DNA from: Xiphias gladius | Lineage: Eukaryota > Chordata > Actinopteri > Istiophoriformes > Xiphiidae | Direction of reading: 5' to 3' | DNA length: 64,000 nt | Assembly (NCBI RefSeq): GCF_016859285.1 | Contig: NC_053422.1 | Span: 16,029,501 to 16,093,500, forward strand | In this document: positions 1-18,350 of the stretch, piece after piece | Position numbering within the stretch: the first letter of the stretch is position 1 | Layout: the number at the start of each line of letters is the position of its first letter | Notes under the pieces: model-generated | Database searches by the model: none | Seen by the model: only the letters and a program-made list of their open reading frames with translations | Told to the model about the DNA's origin: nothing | Translations under genes and position numbers: made by a program

Positions 1-108
1 TCTCATCCTGCTTTCCATCTCATCTCCTGAGTATTCAATCTGTTTGTCTACTTTGGAAAAGTGCTGTGAAAGTGATTCGGCCACTATGATCCAACCTTAA
101 GGCACTTT

Positions 109-124
109 GTGTGTCCGTGTGTCC

Positions 125-156
<32 letters not shown>

Positions 157-976
157 TTGTGTGTGTGCCCTCACTCAAACCATGCTGATGGTATGAACCT
201 TATGTGTGCGTATGCGCATAATGTGTGCAATCTCCTTAAGTATTTTTGCGTTGTGTGTATACATGCACTCATCTGTGCACAGTGACCGCTCTTGAAGCTG
301 AATCAAAGTGCTCTGCTTTCAATGAGAGTCACAATCAGCAAAGTGGCAGCAAGCAATGACATCACTGCAGCTGGGTCCCCAGCTGGAGCACAGAAAGGGC
401 TTTGGCAAGTGAGTGTGTGTGTGTATGTGTGTGTCTGTGTGTGTCTGTGTGTGAGTGAGCGTGTATGGACTATGTGTGTGACAGAGTCATAGACCAGTGT
501 ATGCATAGTTTATTTGTATGCATATTTCATGCAATTCGTTAACTCCATGGCAGAACAAAATACAAGCAGGTTCATGCCAGTGTAGAACCTTGCCTTGCAG
601 CGTTTATGCGTATGTGTGTGTGTGTGTGTTTGTGTGTGTGTCTATGGTGGCTGAGAGCATAAGTGAGATTTCCAACCTCAGTCGTCCCCGTCAGTCTCTC
701 TGCACATTCTGTGCCTTGTTTCTATTGGAGCAGACAGTGCTGCGGTGAGAAAAACAACAAGAATTTCATCTGTCATTGATTAAGCCCATTAACGGTGGTG
801 TCTGATGTCTTTTATGCTCATTCCACACACACCGACATGCAGCTGCACTCACAAACACACAAAGTTAGACACACACACCCTGACTCCCCCCACACTGCGC
901 TGCTACCAAGACTACCATACAGTAACGGACACACCATGGAACATCATCAAGATCCACACCATTATGCTGTGTGAGT

Positions 977-1065
<89 letters not shown>

Positions 1066-1071
1066 TGTTGG
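109..1071. repeat. Cluster of TG/CA microsatellites
   Basis: Four TG-rich simple repeats lie at about 109-168, 407-480, 612-643 and 975-1071. The last is the longest nearly pure run. Single-base interruptions (TTTG, TATG, TCTG) mark the older tracts. The CA-rich 1,140-1,320 stretch continues the pattern on the opposite strand. Open reading frames here encode only Cys-Val or His-Thr runs and are translation artefacts of the repeats. Confidence 0.95.
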
Positions 1072-1379
1072 GTGTGAATGGATTTTCACACGCTAAGTCA
1101 TGCAAGCCGGAAAATACTGATCATAAACTTCCAACCAGCATGAGCAACCGACAACCCCACAGAGAGCCAACACACACACTAACACACACACACACCCCAT
1201 GCAACTGGACGCACAAGCTACTGACGGGGTTTACACACATAGACAAACACACACATTCTAAACTGCTCACATATGAACAGTCCGTGGTTTTCAAACGCAC
1301 ACACGTACAACACAGCCACTGAAAACACACTGCTACTGAGCATACCGCGCAACCAGACACTTCAAACTCACTAAACAAA

Positions 1380-2024
1380 TGTCTGATGTTGTCACTCTGG
1401 TATTTACCACTCCACCACTGTCATTTTATAAGCTAGCCTCACGACTTTGAATGTGCAAGCATTGTGATTTTAGCTGCGTGCTGAAAGTACAGCTCACATA
1501 ATGTGACAGTTATTGGTTGAAAGTGCTACAATTCCACTACGTTGACGCAGAATGAAAACAAAGGTGAAAAACTTCTACTTGAACACCCGATGTGATGATT
1601 TACATGTAGTGATTTTCCTTATAGAAGACACAGTGCTCTTGAACGTGATTTCTACACAACCCAAAGTCGGTGTCACTATATGCTGAAAACTCATTTCCGC
1701 AGCCTTTCTGCCTCAGATCATCTTAAAGGTCAACTGATTCTGTTGAAGGCCAAACAAATATGGTCTTAGAGTCAAGGTCCACTTACTGGTCCACTTACTC
1801 GTTATTTAGTACTGTAAATTTAAACAAATATTTTATTTACAATGCTGGAACATGTTAAGTGTTTGACATTTTCATATTGTGGCAAAAATATTATAATATA
1901 TATAATATACATAATATAAAAGTTCAAATCTACTTTGATTTTTTTTTATCAATATCAGCATTCAGGAGCTTAATCAAAAAAAAGAAGAAACATTAATTGA
2001 CACAAGTAACAGTGGAAATGAAAC
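1380..2024. other. Gene-free AT-rich stretch
   Basis: No splice-bounded coding segment, RNA gene or recognisable repeat is seen. The stretch contains only a short AT-rich patch around 1,880-1,920 and a poly-A/T patch near 1,940-1,990. Confidence 0.6.
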
Positions 2025-2029
2025 TTAAA

Positions 2030-2270
2030 GACAAAGGTAGGTAAACATAAAGTCTCTGAACTCTACTGGAGGTATCAGCACCACTCTACCAAAAGACATT
2101 TCCCTCATTGCTTTCAATGAGAGTACTGTCTTACATATCAGATCCAAATCCTCCCACAGGTGTTCGATTGAGTTGGGATCTCGTGACTGCGAAGGCCATA
2201 GCATATGAGTCACATTATTTTTTTAATGCTATCAGATCCTTCAGTGACCCCCGACTGCCCCCTGTAGAAC
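2030..2270 (-). mobile_element. Decayed Tc1/mariner transposase fragment
   Basis: On the minus strand the fragment reads WPSQSRDPNSIEHLWEDLD, the familiar C-terminal Tc1-like transposase segment WPSQSPDLNPIEHLW that carries the second catalytic Asp and the last Glu region. The DNA around 2,159-2,210 also matches the typical nucleotide pattern of fish Tc1 elements (a block for 'NPIEHLW' followed by 'FGRVVLIPPVEFRDF', seen here at 2,040-2,110). The catalytic-type D-L-N is changed to D-P-N. No terminal inverted repeats or N-terminal half were found, so this is a truncated, inactive relic. Confidence 0.8.
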
Positions 2271-2439
2271 CATCTGCATTTGTTATGTTTCCGATTCCTC
2301 ATTTATTCAGTTAACATTGATTTGTCACGTTTTCCTGCAAATGAAAACTGTCCATTACCAGTTTTATAGGAATGCTGAGATGTAGCTTCTCCTTTGCTGT
2401 GCCGCATTTGAAAATGTGTGGGAATATTTTTTCAGCTTT

Positions 2440-3260
2440 GTTCAATACAGAGGAACTTAGATGAAGAAAATTTGTCGTTTTTTATGAGTTTCTCTGTTCT
2501 TTTCCATTTTCAGTGTTTTATCCAATATGTAGTTGTTTGGGTATTTATAGTCTCTGAAGTTTCCTTTCACGTCGGTCAGCACAGTTCTCACCAGACCATC
2601 AGAGTCCAAAATAGTTCCCCCATAATAAAAATCATTTTCCTCCAAGCAAGCTGAATACAGGCAGTTGAGCTTAAGAGAATCATTGAACCAAATGCTTGTC
2701 TGCCAGCTGTCACTACTTGATTCATTCATTTTGTTATTACAGAAGCAAATGGGAGTTTTGACTTGCATGCTATAAAAATAGAGCTTTCAAAGCTGATGAA
2801 TTTATTGTGACTGGAATTAAATCAGCCAACAATGCAACTGTGAGTTTCAAACCAGTCAAACCCAAAAAATATTATCTATATATAAAATATACTGTGTGCA
2901 GATCCCTGACAAGTGCTTGTTTGTCATCCTTTCTGCAATAGAACAGAATAGAATAGTAAAAAACAGCAAAAAGCATACAGCAGCACCGCAGAACAGGAGG
3001 GGAGAGTGAAGCCAACAGCAGAGACCTGGGGGAACAGAGCAGTGATGAGGGACGGCTACCAGAGACACCCAGCAACACACGTGGGTGTGCGCAGCAACCC
3101 ACACACACCAGTGCACATGGGCCATAAAAACACACACATTATTATACACATATATACACAGGCCAGGAAAGATCAAGCGTGCAAACACAAAAACACAGGC
3201 CATTCCCTAGTGTACCTGCACACAAAAGTATTCACATGTACAACACACCTGTAATTCACA
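2440..3260. other. Gene-free stretch, no supported gene
   Basis: A 103-codon minus-strand frame at 2,457-2,768 contains CLEENDFYYGGTILDSDG, which only loosely recalls the start of a kringle. It lacks the later kringle cysteines and Trp, so I do not call it a gene. The 3,060-3,250 stretch is CA-rich. Confidence 0.4.
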
Positions 3261-3707
3261 TGCATACATAACTTTGTTGCACTACACTTACACAGACGGA
3301 ACTCATAGACTCCTGATTATTATTATGAATCCTTTGTTATCTGCACGTCTCCTCTCATCTTTTACTCCGTGCTTCTTTCTCCATCTCTGCCCTTCTTCCT
3401 CTTCTTCTTCTATAAAAATCCCAGAGATCCGTCACATTCCATATTCCCATCGCAGAAGACATCCCCGCGGCCCTGCCGCTCTCCAGAAGTCCACAGCTCT
3501 GTCCAACACACCAGTTTGACTCCAGAATCCTGTCATGTGCTATAATTTAGCTTTTTCCAGAACGCTTTCCTTTCCCTCTGACTGTCACTTCCCATACATC
3601 ACTGTCATTCAGCTCATCTGTCGGGGGTCTGGGAAAAGAGCTATGGGTGACTGAGCAGAGGTGTCATCAGATTCCTCTCTGAATGTTTCTTGCTTGTTTC
3701 CTATGCT

Positions 3708-3710
<3 letters not shown>

Positions 3711-3784
<74 letters not shown>

Positions 3785-3790
3785 TACACA
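3711..3790. repeat. (CA)n microsatellite
   Basis: A pure CA run of about 70 bases is followed by imperfect CATA units. A purine-rich GAGA/GGGA tract follows from 3,835 to about 4,030. Confidence 0.97.
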
Positions 3791-4039
3791 CTCATACACA
3801 TACATATTTAACCTAAGTCTGATTGATAAATGGCAGAGGGGAAAAGCAGGTGGGTTTACATGGAGAGAAAGGCTGAAGACAGAAAGGGAGAAAGTGACAG
3901 AAGCCAACAGAGAGAGTGTGAGCGAGGGGGGAGAGAGCGTGAGAGAAAGAGACAAAATGAGAAGAAAAGGGAGAATAAAACAACAGGCAAAGTGGGAGAG
4001 AAAAGGAGAGGGAGAAAGCCTCCGGAGTGCTTTTTCGCT

Positions 4040-5130
4040 CCAATGGGACAAAAGGTTACAGCATGACGGGGGTAGGTGTCAGGTGATGTGTGACAAGTCC
4101 AAATTAAAGATGACATAATGGCGGGGGCCCGGATGGGGTCCAAACTGGGGGCTGACTGAGACTGAGGGTGGGGGCAGACCAAGGCAACCAAGTCGAGCTG
4201 GGCCATGCTGGGCTGGGCAGCAGGGGGCTACCCTGCAGGCTCCTCCATATGGAACGCGTTAGCCTAGCGATTGCTAATGAAATGCAGGCTGACGTCAGAC
4301 AGACACCCACCAGTTGTTTGGCCGCTTAATTTGTTATAATATTTGTCTTACAAATGAGGATTTTGCCAGGACAGAGGAGGAGTAAGAGGCTACAGCCGCA
4401 GATGAACAGAAGGTGGGCAAAGAGTATTACATTAAGAGCCCAGTGTTAAGGTAGCAAATGGGGTGAGCATTTGCATTAGAGACAGAGAAAAGCTAGGGGA
4501 CTTAGCATATGTGCTAACACAACAAGGGCTGAGGCCTCAGCTGTCTAAGTGGGAGGTATAGTGACCGGAGTACTAGCATGGGTGGGTGCGCTGGAAAGGG
4601 AGGGACTGCTTTGAGAGGCTCAGAGTATGTGTTAATTGCATATGGAAGTTTTTTAGCATAAACAAACATTTCTGCATTAGTCACAACAATTTGTTTTAGG
4701 AATGCATCATTCAGGCTGCCCCTGCAGCTGCCTGCCTGTTTTATGCATCCTCATTTACACTCTTTCAGTTAGTGTTAGTGTTTTTTTTTTATAATTCTCC
4801 CTCTCTTTCTCTCTCCCTCTCTGTCCCTCCTTCAAGCCCATTCACCCAGTTTCCAACATGCAGAGAAGCCTTCCTAAAATAGGCTCAGTGGAGCAAGTTT
4901 AAGAATGCTTTTGTTATTCCAAAAGGAGTTTTGCTGTAATTGACCACCACCTGGGCATCTGGCAGAAGTCACAGAGAGCCAGAGAGAAGGGGATGCAGAG
5001 GGAGAGAAAGAAGCTGTGGATGGAAAGAATGAAAGAAATGACAAAACAGGGATGAATAAATGGAGACTGAGGAAAGACAAGAGAGGAGGAGAGATTAATG
5101 GAAGGGGGGGTGAATGATGGAAAGTTTGTG
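4040..5130. other. Gene-free flank with GCTAAC/TTAGC words
   Basis: No coding segment is supported. Short TTAGC/GCTAA words recur (about 4,258-4,275 and 4,440-4,515). A pyrimidine tract lies at 4,797-4,830. Confidence 0.5.
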
Positions 5131-5135
5131 TGCTA

Positions 5136-5138
<3 letters not shown>

Positions 5139-5181
<43 letters not shown>

Positions 5182-5182
5182 G
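5139..5182. repeat. (CT)n microsatellite
   Basis: About 17 CT units are followed by interrupted CTGTCTCTCG. The next 80 bases (from about 5,203, TCAATTCAAAGGTGCTTTAT) begin with a word that recurs in fish genomes as an interspersed-repeat end, but I could not define that element. Confidence 0.9.
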
Positions 5183-6639
5183 CTCTCCCACTCTGACATG
5201 TCAATTCAAAGGTGCTTTATTGGCATGAGTAATGATGGGAGGTGTTGCCAGGGTAATTACATAGCACATTAAAGGGTTTCATAAACATTACAGTTCCTCC
5301 TCTGCCCGGTGGCAAGGCTAAAGGGGCAGTGAGAGGGAAAAAACAGAATGAGAGAAATGGACACAGTGAGAGGGAATGGAAGCAGTACAAAGAAGAGCAG
5401 AGAGGAAGATGTGAGAGTAAAGGGCACTTACTGGAGAGGGGGGGAGTATGGAAGAGATGAACAGAAAAGATGACAGGAGTGAAGGTTACCATGCTCATGG
5501 ATTCCATCGCTGAGCGCCTGAACATGAAACAGGAAGAAAAAAAACAACATGCCGGATCAGCGTCCAACAAAAACCACAGCTGCAATTCACATCACTATGC
5601 ATGGAGAGTGCAGGATAACTCTCTCTCTCTCTTTCTCTCTCCCTCTCTCTCTTTCTCTCTCTCACTCACACAGACACACTCTTACATATGCACACTACAG
5701 CCATAAAACACACATTTAAACAACTTTGTGCATACCTTTGTTGACACCATCTTTACATTTACTTGTAACCATTCACACTATAGCCACAAACCCCACGCCC
5801 TCAACTGTGCAGAGTCAACACACACAACCACAAGGACCATAATTAAACAAACATCCACCCAGTCGCTCAGCATTGCATATTTATGTACAACCTCATTGGT
5901 CAGAAGCAATTAACTTGTACATCCTCGCAGAGCGCACTAACCCGGCCCCTGTCACTCAGTGTCAGACAGCAGTCAGTGCCACTCCTGCTGTAAGTGTCCA
6001 TCACACAGAACCTTTTGTGCATTTTATCTTCAGTTTTGTGGTCCCTGTTGTTGCTGACATTTATTTCCCCAGTTTAATGTTATTGGGATGGTCAGACGTT
6101 GACCAATAGTTGGCCCCTGCATGAGGTTCTGTCATGAGTTCCTGATCAAGTTGATATATGATCCAGGTGCATAAATATGGCATCTTCCAAGTTTGATGTC
6201 TTCATTTTTTTATGTACCACTTCATCAATGCAAAATGTCAAACTTCAACAAGCAGTCTTGCCAGATGGCAAAGAGGCGAAGATGAGACAGTCTTGCTGCT
6301 GGATTGCATGTGTTGTTGGATTTAAGGTCAGTATTATGTACTTGGTTAATCTGAAAGACACAGATGTTTTGTATTATCAGACATTTTGGCAATCCCCTTC
6401 CACAACAATGACAATAAACTCCTGAAGCCACTGACTGATGTCCATAATGAGAATTGTATCATGTTTGCTGCTAAGAAGGCAGGTGTAGCCTGAAGAACAC
6501 GACTACCTGGGCACAGTTCCCTCTGTAAAACCAGAGTCTGGCCTAACAATGACAAGCTTGATTGCATGAATAATTGCCCTGACACAAGTCCAAAGCAGCA
6601 TCAAACCCTCCAACTTGAAAGTGTCAAAGTAAAGTTATT

Positions 6640-7330
6640 CCAGTGCTTTAGCTTGGCGATATATATAGACAACAGCTGCAATGGATTCTGGGACGGAGGA
6701 GAGTAAACGTTCATATTCACTGGATTAATCTTGCTAAGCGAGAGAAGGGAGCAGGCTGTGCACCACCAACATCGCCGCTAATAAAAACAATATTTTGCTT
6801 TTCTCTTCATCTCACTTTTCACATCGGCTCACTATTGCACAAACGGCTCCTCCGCTAATTAATTCCTGCTCTTACTTAACTGCAGCTGTCGATTCTCTCA
6901 TCTCGCAGACGCGGACAAGTGGCGAACAGGTTCTCATTTCAAAGCCCGGCACACTGTACACATTCCTTGACTTTGCGTGGGCCCCCCGTCATCAAAGGGC
7001 CTTTATTAAGTGTCTCATACATTTACGCATTGGGGAACAGTTTAAACTTGGCCCATGATTAACAGAGTAGGGATATCTATCCCAGAAAACCATGTTAGGC
7101 TGACATCTCAACATCTGATGTGAAGTCTGAGATCCATGTCTGCAGGTTAATCAAAGCCACAAGCCCCTCTCACTCCCTCCTGAGATCCCGCATACACAAA
7201 GGGCTGCCTCCCCAGCCTCCTCCCATACAAATATATACAGCCCATAACTTATAGACAGAGCTAATTGGACACAATCCACTGCACTTCACACATCTGAAAA
7301 CCCCAAATCTGCACAGTGTGTCACCAGGAT
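6640..7330. promoter_or_regulatory. Candidate distal regulatory element upstream of fgf18
   Basis: This block is free of simple repeats and of plausible coding exons, in contrast to its repeat-rich flanks. It holds transcription-factor-like words: a homeodomain-type CTAATTAATT at about 6,856, a TCF/LEF-like ATCAAAGG at about 6,991, TTAATCAAAG at about 7,147, and GCTAATTGG at about 7,260. It lies 5 kb upstream of a developmental signalling gene, where conserved enhancers are usual. Conservation cannot be tested here; this is inference. Confidence 0.3.
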
Positions 7331-7339
7331 GATGGATTG

Positions 7340-8160
7340 CATTTATACTGTTAAAAGTTTTCTAAGTGTCCAACACTTTAGAGTTCACAGCAGGGGGATG
7401 ATATCGCCTGTCTGCCAACTTGTCTTTGACTGAATCACAACCAAGGCATATGTAAACTTGACTCTTCACCCACACCTCTACACACACACACCCACACGAC
7501 TGTCATAATGAAGCAACAACTGGCCCGTGGCTCAGAACGCTCCAAGTTCTGCATTAGGTTCCCGTCCACTCACCCATAACATAGAGTCCAGCACACCATG
7601 CCTCTCCTCCATGATGACCTTGGGGTCAGGCTAGAATGCCCTCATATAATGAGAGTGCTGTTTGGGGATTTGTTGGACTGTGATAGAGAAAGGGCAAGCA
7701 TACGCAATGCACCCTGGGTCTTTGTCTGGGTGCTGACGGTATTGACGAGCACTGATCGATGTTAATTGCTAAACAGAATGGCCATATTGACCAGGCTCCC
7801 TGGATGAAGAAGCCTGCAGGCCCAGTCAAAGAGAAAGAGAGATACACAGAGAGAAAGCTGCTGGGCCCAGACCTACAGCAGCTACAGGGCCCCAGACACA
7901 CACACACAGGGCTCTCATTCACTTTAATGAGTCGAGAGAGGAATACAAAGGCATAACGTCCATCAATGCCAAGTCTATTCAACACAACAGAGGGTATATG
8001 CAAAAAATAGGTGTCCTGGTGTGTGCCTCTTTGTGTGTGTTTGTGCACATATGAGTGCATGCACGTGTGCTTTTATGAATTATGTGTGTGGCAAAGTTGT
8101 GTGCATCAAAGTAAGATGGTTTCTGAGCATTGGGAAACGGGAAGGGGACATCCCTGTATG
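7340..8160. other. Gene-free stretch
   Basis: No supported coding exon, RNA gene or transposon was found. A minus-strand frame at 7,626-8,060 has no recognisable domain and skewed composition. Confidence 0.5.
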
Positions 8161-8165
8161 TAAGG

Positions 8166-8166
<1 letters not shown>

Positions 8167-8262
<96 letters not shown>
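8167..8262. repeat. (TG)n microsatellite
   Basis: A pure TG run of about 48 units. Confidence 0.98.
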
Positions 8263-8263
<1 letters not shown>

Positions 8264-9277
8264 TAGCTAAGGATCAATAGGCCGAAGCTGCAGAGGCAAA
8301 GACATGGGCAATCAATATGCTGCCTGCAAACAGAGGGAGGGACAGAGTGAGCAGATAAAAAACAGCCGGGGAGATTAAAGAGACAGATAGGGAGGACAGA
8401 AAATGTATGAGAGAGAGTGATGTGACAGGAGGAGAGAGAGAGAGGGAAAAAAGGCCTGGTTTGTTTTATCTCAGTTTTTCTTAACTTTATCTTATTTTGA
8501 GGTTACTGTAAGGTTAAATGTTTTTTAATTTCTAAAGCCAGGTAACATTGCGCTGCATCTAATCCAATCTTTCTGCAAGCACAAACACCTGCCAATCATT
8601 TTGTCCATCATCAACTCTACAGACACAGCAAGCAATCAGTGATTTCTAAGAAGACTGACAATGAGAAAAATCTAGTAACTTGCAGCAGGTTTGGCCTTCA
8701 GTGAATGGACCTTTTAGGCTTTCATTTGTCCTTATGTTTTCTTTTCGCAGTTCAACCTCGGTCTGAGGTGATACTGCTGAGCCAGATACACTAAGTTTTG
8801 TTTCCCACATGAGTCTTTGTGTAACATAAATTTTATGGATTTACAATGGGAGTAAGATTGTGTCAGCATCAGGATCCTTTTGGGAAATCTACCACTGTCT
8901 ACAAATCTGCTCCTACTGTTAAAATCGGGCTTTTGTGTTCAGCATGTGCATGGAGTTGGGCTCTTCTGCCTGTTAGTTCATACTCTGTCATTGTACCAAG
9001 ATGTGCTGTTCTGAACCCTTCCACTTGGGCTTAAGAGTACCAGACAGGCCCATACCTCATCACCAGAATGTGGTTCAAATCCCTCTCCACAACATTTACA
9101 CTCGTGTCCCTTGCAGCAGTGCGGTGAGCAGCGAAAAAGCACCCAGACACAGGTGCACAGATGGAGAGAGCCAGTAGTAGGAAAGAAGGCCAGAGGCTTG
9201 TCTATGGAGCATGACTGGAAAGGCATTCAACCACAGTACCCCTACCCAGCCCAGCTCAACCCTGTCCAGTCGCAGAA

Positions 9278-9282
<5 letters not shown>

Positions 9283-9327
<45 letters not shown>
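9283..9327. repeat. (TG)n microsatellite
   Basis: About 22 pure TG units ending in GAGAGAG. About 110 bases downstream, 9,430-9,460 is an alternating GCGCGC/CACACA tract with Z-DNA potential. Confidence 0.95.
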
Positions 9328-9332
<5 letters not shown>

Positions 9333-9539
9333 TGATTTGAAAGTACAATGTTGAAAAGAATAAGCCTACATTTGGAGCCAAGATAACTGTCCCTGATGTA
9401 TGAGGCCAACCCCCTCCCACCTCTATTACACACATGCGCGCGCGCGCACACACACACACGTACAAATTTACTCTCTTTCCTTCTATTCTTTTTCTCTCTG
9501 CGCATTTGCGTGTGTGTGTCTGTGTGTGAGAGACTGAAT

Positions 9540-9870
9540 GAAAGGTATGGCAGGAGTGTTGTGTTGGCTTGGCTGACCGTCTGCGGTTGTGCGGCGGTGA
9601 GAGGGAGTTTTGGGAGCGCAGAGCGGGCGTTGCTGCCGAAATCCCTGAGAAATGTTCGTTTTGGATCCGTGTCCGTGCTTACATACCGCCCTCCCGACTG
9701 TCTCTCATTCTCCGTTTCATTTTCCTTCTTAAGGTTTAACTCAAAAGTTATGAAATGGGGAGTCAAAATACATCACTTGAAAGCGCGGCGACTCTGAAGG
9801 GTGTATGAGAGAGTGCGCTGCCCTCCACCCTCCGCCCTGAGTCCGGAGCCACTGAGGCTGCAGGGGTGAG
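9540..9870 (+). promoter_or_regulatory. CpG-rich block, possible distal fgf18 promoter
   Basis: A local rise in GC and CpG content lies in otherwise AT-rich flank 2.2 kb above the fgf18 start codon. It could be an alternative transcription start or part of the 5' UTR. No TATA box or start can be fixed from sequence alone. Confidence 0.3.
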
Positions 9871-10394
9871 GTTATCTTCAGGGGAGATAATGGAGGGCAA
9901 GAAGTCCGCTTAGCCTTAAGACAGATGTTCACACGACTGAGGCAGGTGGCTTGGTTTCATGAAGATCTTTAAGAAATAAAGAAAGTTTTTGACACTTTTT
10001 CTTTCGGTCAGAGACTTTGAAGAGCCCAATTCGTTTGTTCTGAAATGCAGTTTAAAATAGTTTTCTCTGGAAACAAGTGAATTCCTCCCGATACCATGAC
10101 ATCATTCTAATTGTTTCCAATGCGTTTAACTTGTTTTAAGAATTTCCATAAACAAATAGCCTATCAGTTGAAACAAGACAGAATAACGCAGATAATAGTC
10201 CAAAAGAAAATTGCCTGATTCTGGAAAATTATAGAAACAAGTTGGTTTGCATTGTAAACAAGTGAAATTATCTCACCTCATTACCAGATGTTTTTCACAT
10301 AGAACGGAACACTTGTTAAAATGGACATTTTTGCAGTGTAAGTTTGGTCGGCATCGCATAGCGACTGACTAATCCCATTTTGATCCAATAAGTG

Positions 10395-10417
10395 TGCATG
10401 TGCGTGTGTGTGTGTGT

Positions 10418-10448
<31 letters not shown>
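10395..10448. repeat. (TG)n(AG)n compound microsatellite
   Basis: A TG run of about 15 units passes directly into an AG run and then GGAGA-rich purine sequence up to 10,500. Confidence 0.93.
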
Positions 10449-10849
10449 GAGAAGGAGAGACAGAGAGAGAGGTGGGAGGGAGTGAGGAGAGGAGAGGAGG
10501 GAGGATTGATCCGCGTCTGTTAAAATCTTGTTCTGGTTTTTCTTGGAGTGAGGTCTGTGCCTGCCGACGCGCCTCTCCTGTGCAGCCCCCCTCAAGAAGA
10601 GCTTTTAATGGAAGGAAACCTTGGAATTTTTGAAACGGAGAAGGATCTGCATAATACCAGTGAAGTGGATAACAACGCAAGGCTGGGCTCTTCTTGCCTT
10701 CTCTCTTGCGTTTTCTCCTCTGGTGTCTGAATGAAACAGAGAGGCAGCTTTAAGGGGAAGAGAAATGGTGCAGGTTCTGGACTGGGAGTTGATCTGTCAG
10801 TGTGATTTGGGGTAAACACGTTTTCAGTGCGCCCGTTTTAACTTTTTAT

Positions 10850-12096
10850 TTCTTGAGAAACTGGCGAGCTCGACTCCTCTCCTCTTGCACCGCGGTCCGT
10901 TTTTCTCGGAACGAAGAGACTTTCGTGCCCCCCCCCCCCCCTTCAGAGAAACTGCTTAAACTTTCTACGTTTAAAAAAATAAATAAAAAGATCAGATTGC
11001 ATTTTCCCCCTTCAAACATTTTGGAGGTGATGTCATCGTGCTGTGTTTTGGCTGGTATTGTGTCGAGAGGGCGCAGGGAGGACTGCTGCAGCCAGGCGGC
11101 AACCAGCGGCTGAGGCGAGAGGGCAAGTCCGGAAAATCAGGTGCAAAGTGCGGCTGTCATTTCCTCGCTGTGTCGCGGGTGGCTGAGTCCGCCACCCAGT
11201 CACAGCTGTTCCCATCATCTCCAGCCACCCCTCCCTCCCTCGTCTTTCTTCCCCCCTTATTATCCCCTCCCATTCTCATTCAGCACTCTCCATATACCCC
11301 TCTGAGCTGGACCGCTCCGGGACCTTATCAACCTCTCTGTCGGACACTGTTGGTCGGTGTCACCTGAGCCACAGACCCGTTGAACCAGTGTGGGGGAGCA
11401 GACATGACCGAGGCCGCCTTTCATTACCCTGCGCCCGCAGAGCCCCCGTATCCAGCTCGCCGTTTGTTCCATCAGCCAGCCCAGGTAGCTCACCTCCAAC
11501 AGCTCCTGACTCTGCTCTGCTGGGACTAAACCTGCCTGTCTGTGCCAGGACAAATACTCCACCGCTCTCTTTTATCATCTCACCTACTGCAGAATTCCTT
11601 TTGGAGACCAGAAGCTTGCTGTTGCCCTGAAACCTTACGCATTGGATTACGCACGCACCGCAGCTGTCCACAGCGCCAGTCTGAGGGTCAGCGAGGTCGA
11701 TTGGAGTTGGTTATCTGTGACGCGCGAGCGCGCTTTCACCTGTTCCTCTCCTTGTCGGGGACGCGCAGCGTTTAAAGCCCTAACCTTGCCCCTTTGCTCC
11801 CCCGCCCACCCGTCTCTCCACCGGTCTGGACAGCTGTTAGAGGTTGCCCGGCGGTCACAGTGGCACACTTACCCTGGCCTCACACACCACCTTGCCCGCG
11901 CCCGCACACTTACCCACGCCGGGGGAACCGGGGCACACCGCCGCCGATGCCAACGGGAGTGTCCGCTGACTCTTTGACTCTGTACAACATCCAGCGGTTT
12001 CAAAACACACAGGGGAACTCTCCGGACTGTCGGACTGGCTCGGACCGAGCGAGGAGACTGTCTCTGGGCCAAGATTCATAGTGGAGGGGGGAAGCA
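10850..12096 (+). promoter_or_regulatory. fgf18: GC/CpG-rich promoter and 5' UTR of fgf18
   Basis: A CpG- and C-rich stretch runs up to the fgf18 start codon at 12,097. It contains GC-box-like and CGCG words (for example GACGCGCGAGCGCG at about 11,719) and a C12 run at 10,929-10,940. The many short frames through here lack domains and fit 5' UTR/promoter sequence. The transcription start is not resolved. Confidence 0.55.

Positions 12097-18350
<6,254 letters not shown>

Noticed and set aside
5203..5290. Possible interspersed repeat end near 5.2 kb
   Set aside because: The TTCAAAGGTGCTTTATTGGC word is familiar from fish repeats, but boundaries and family could not be established.
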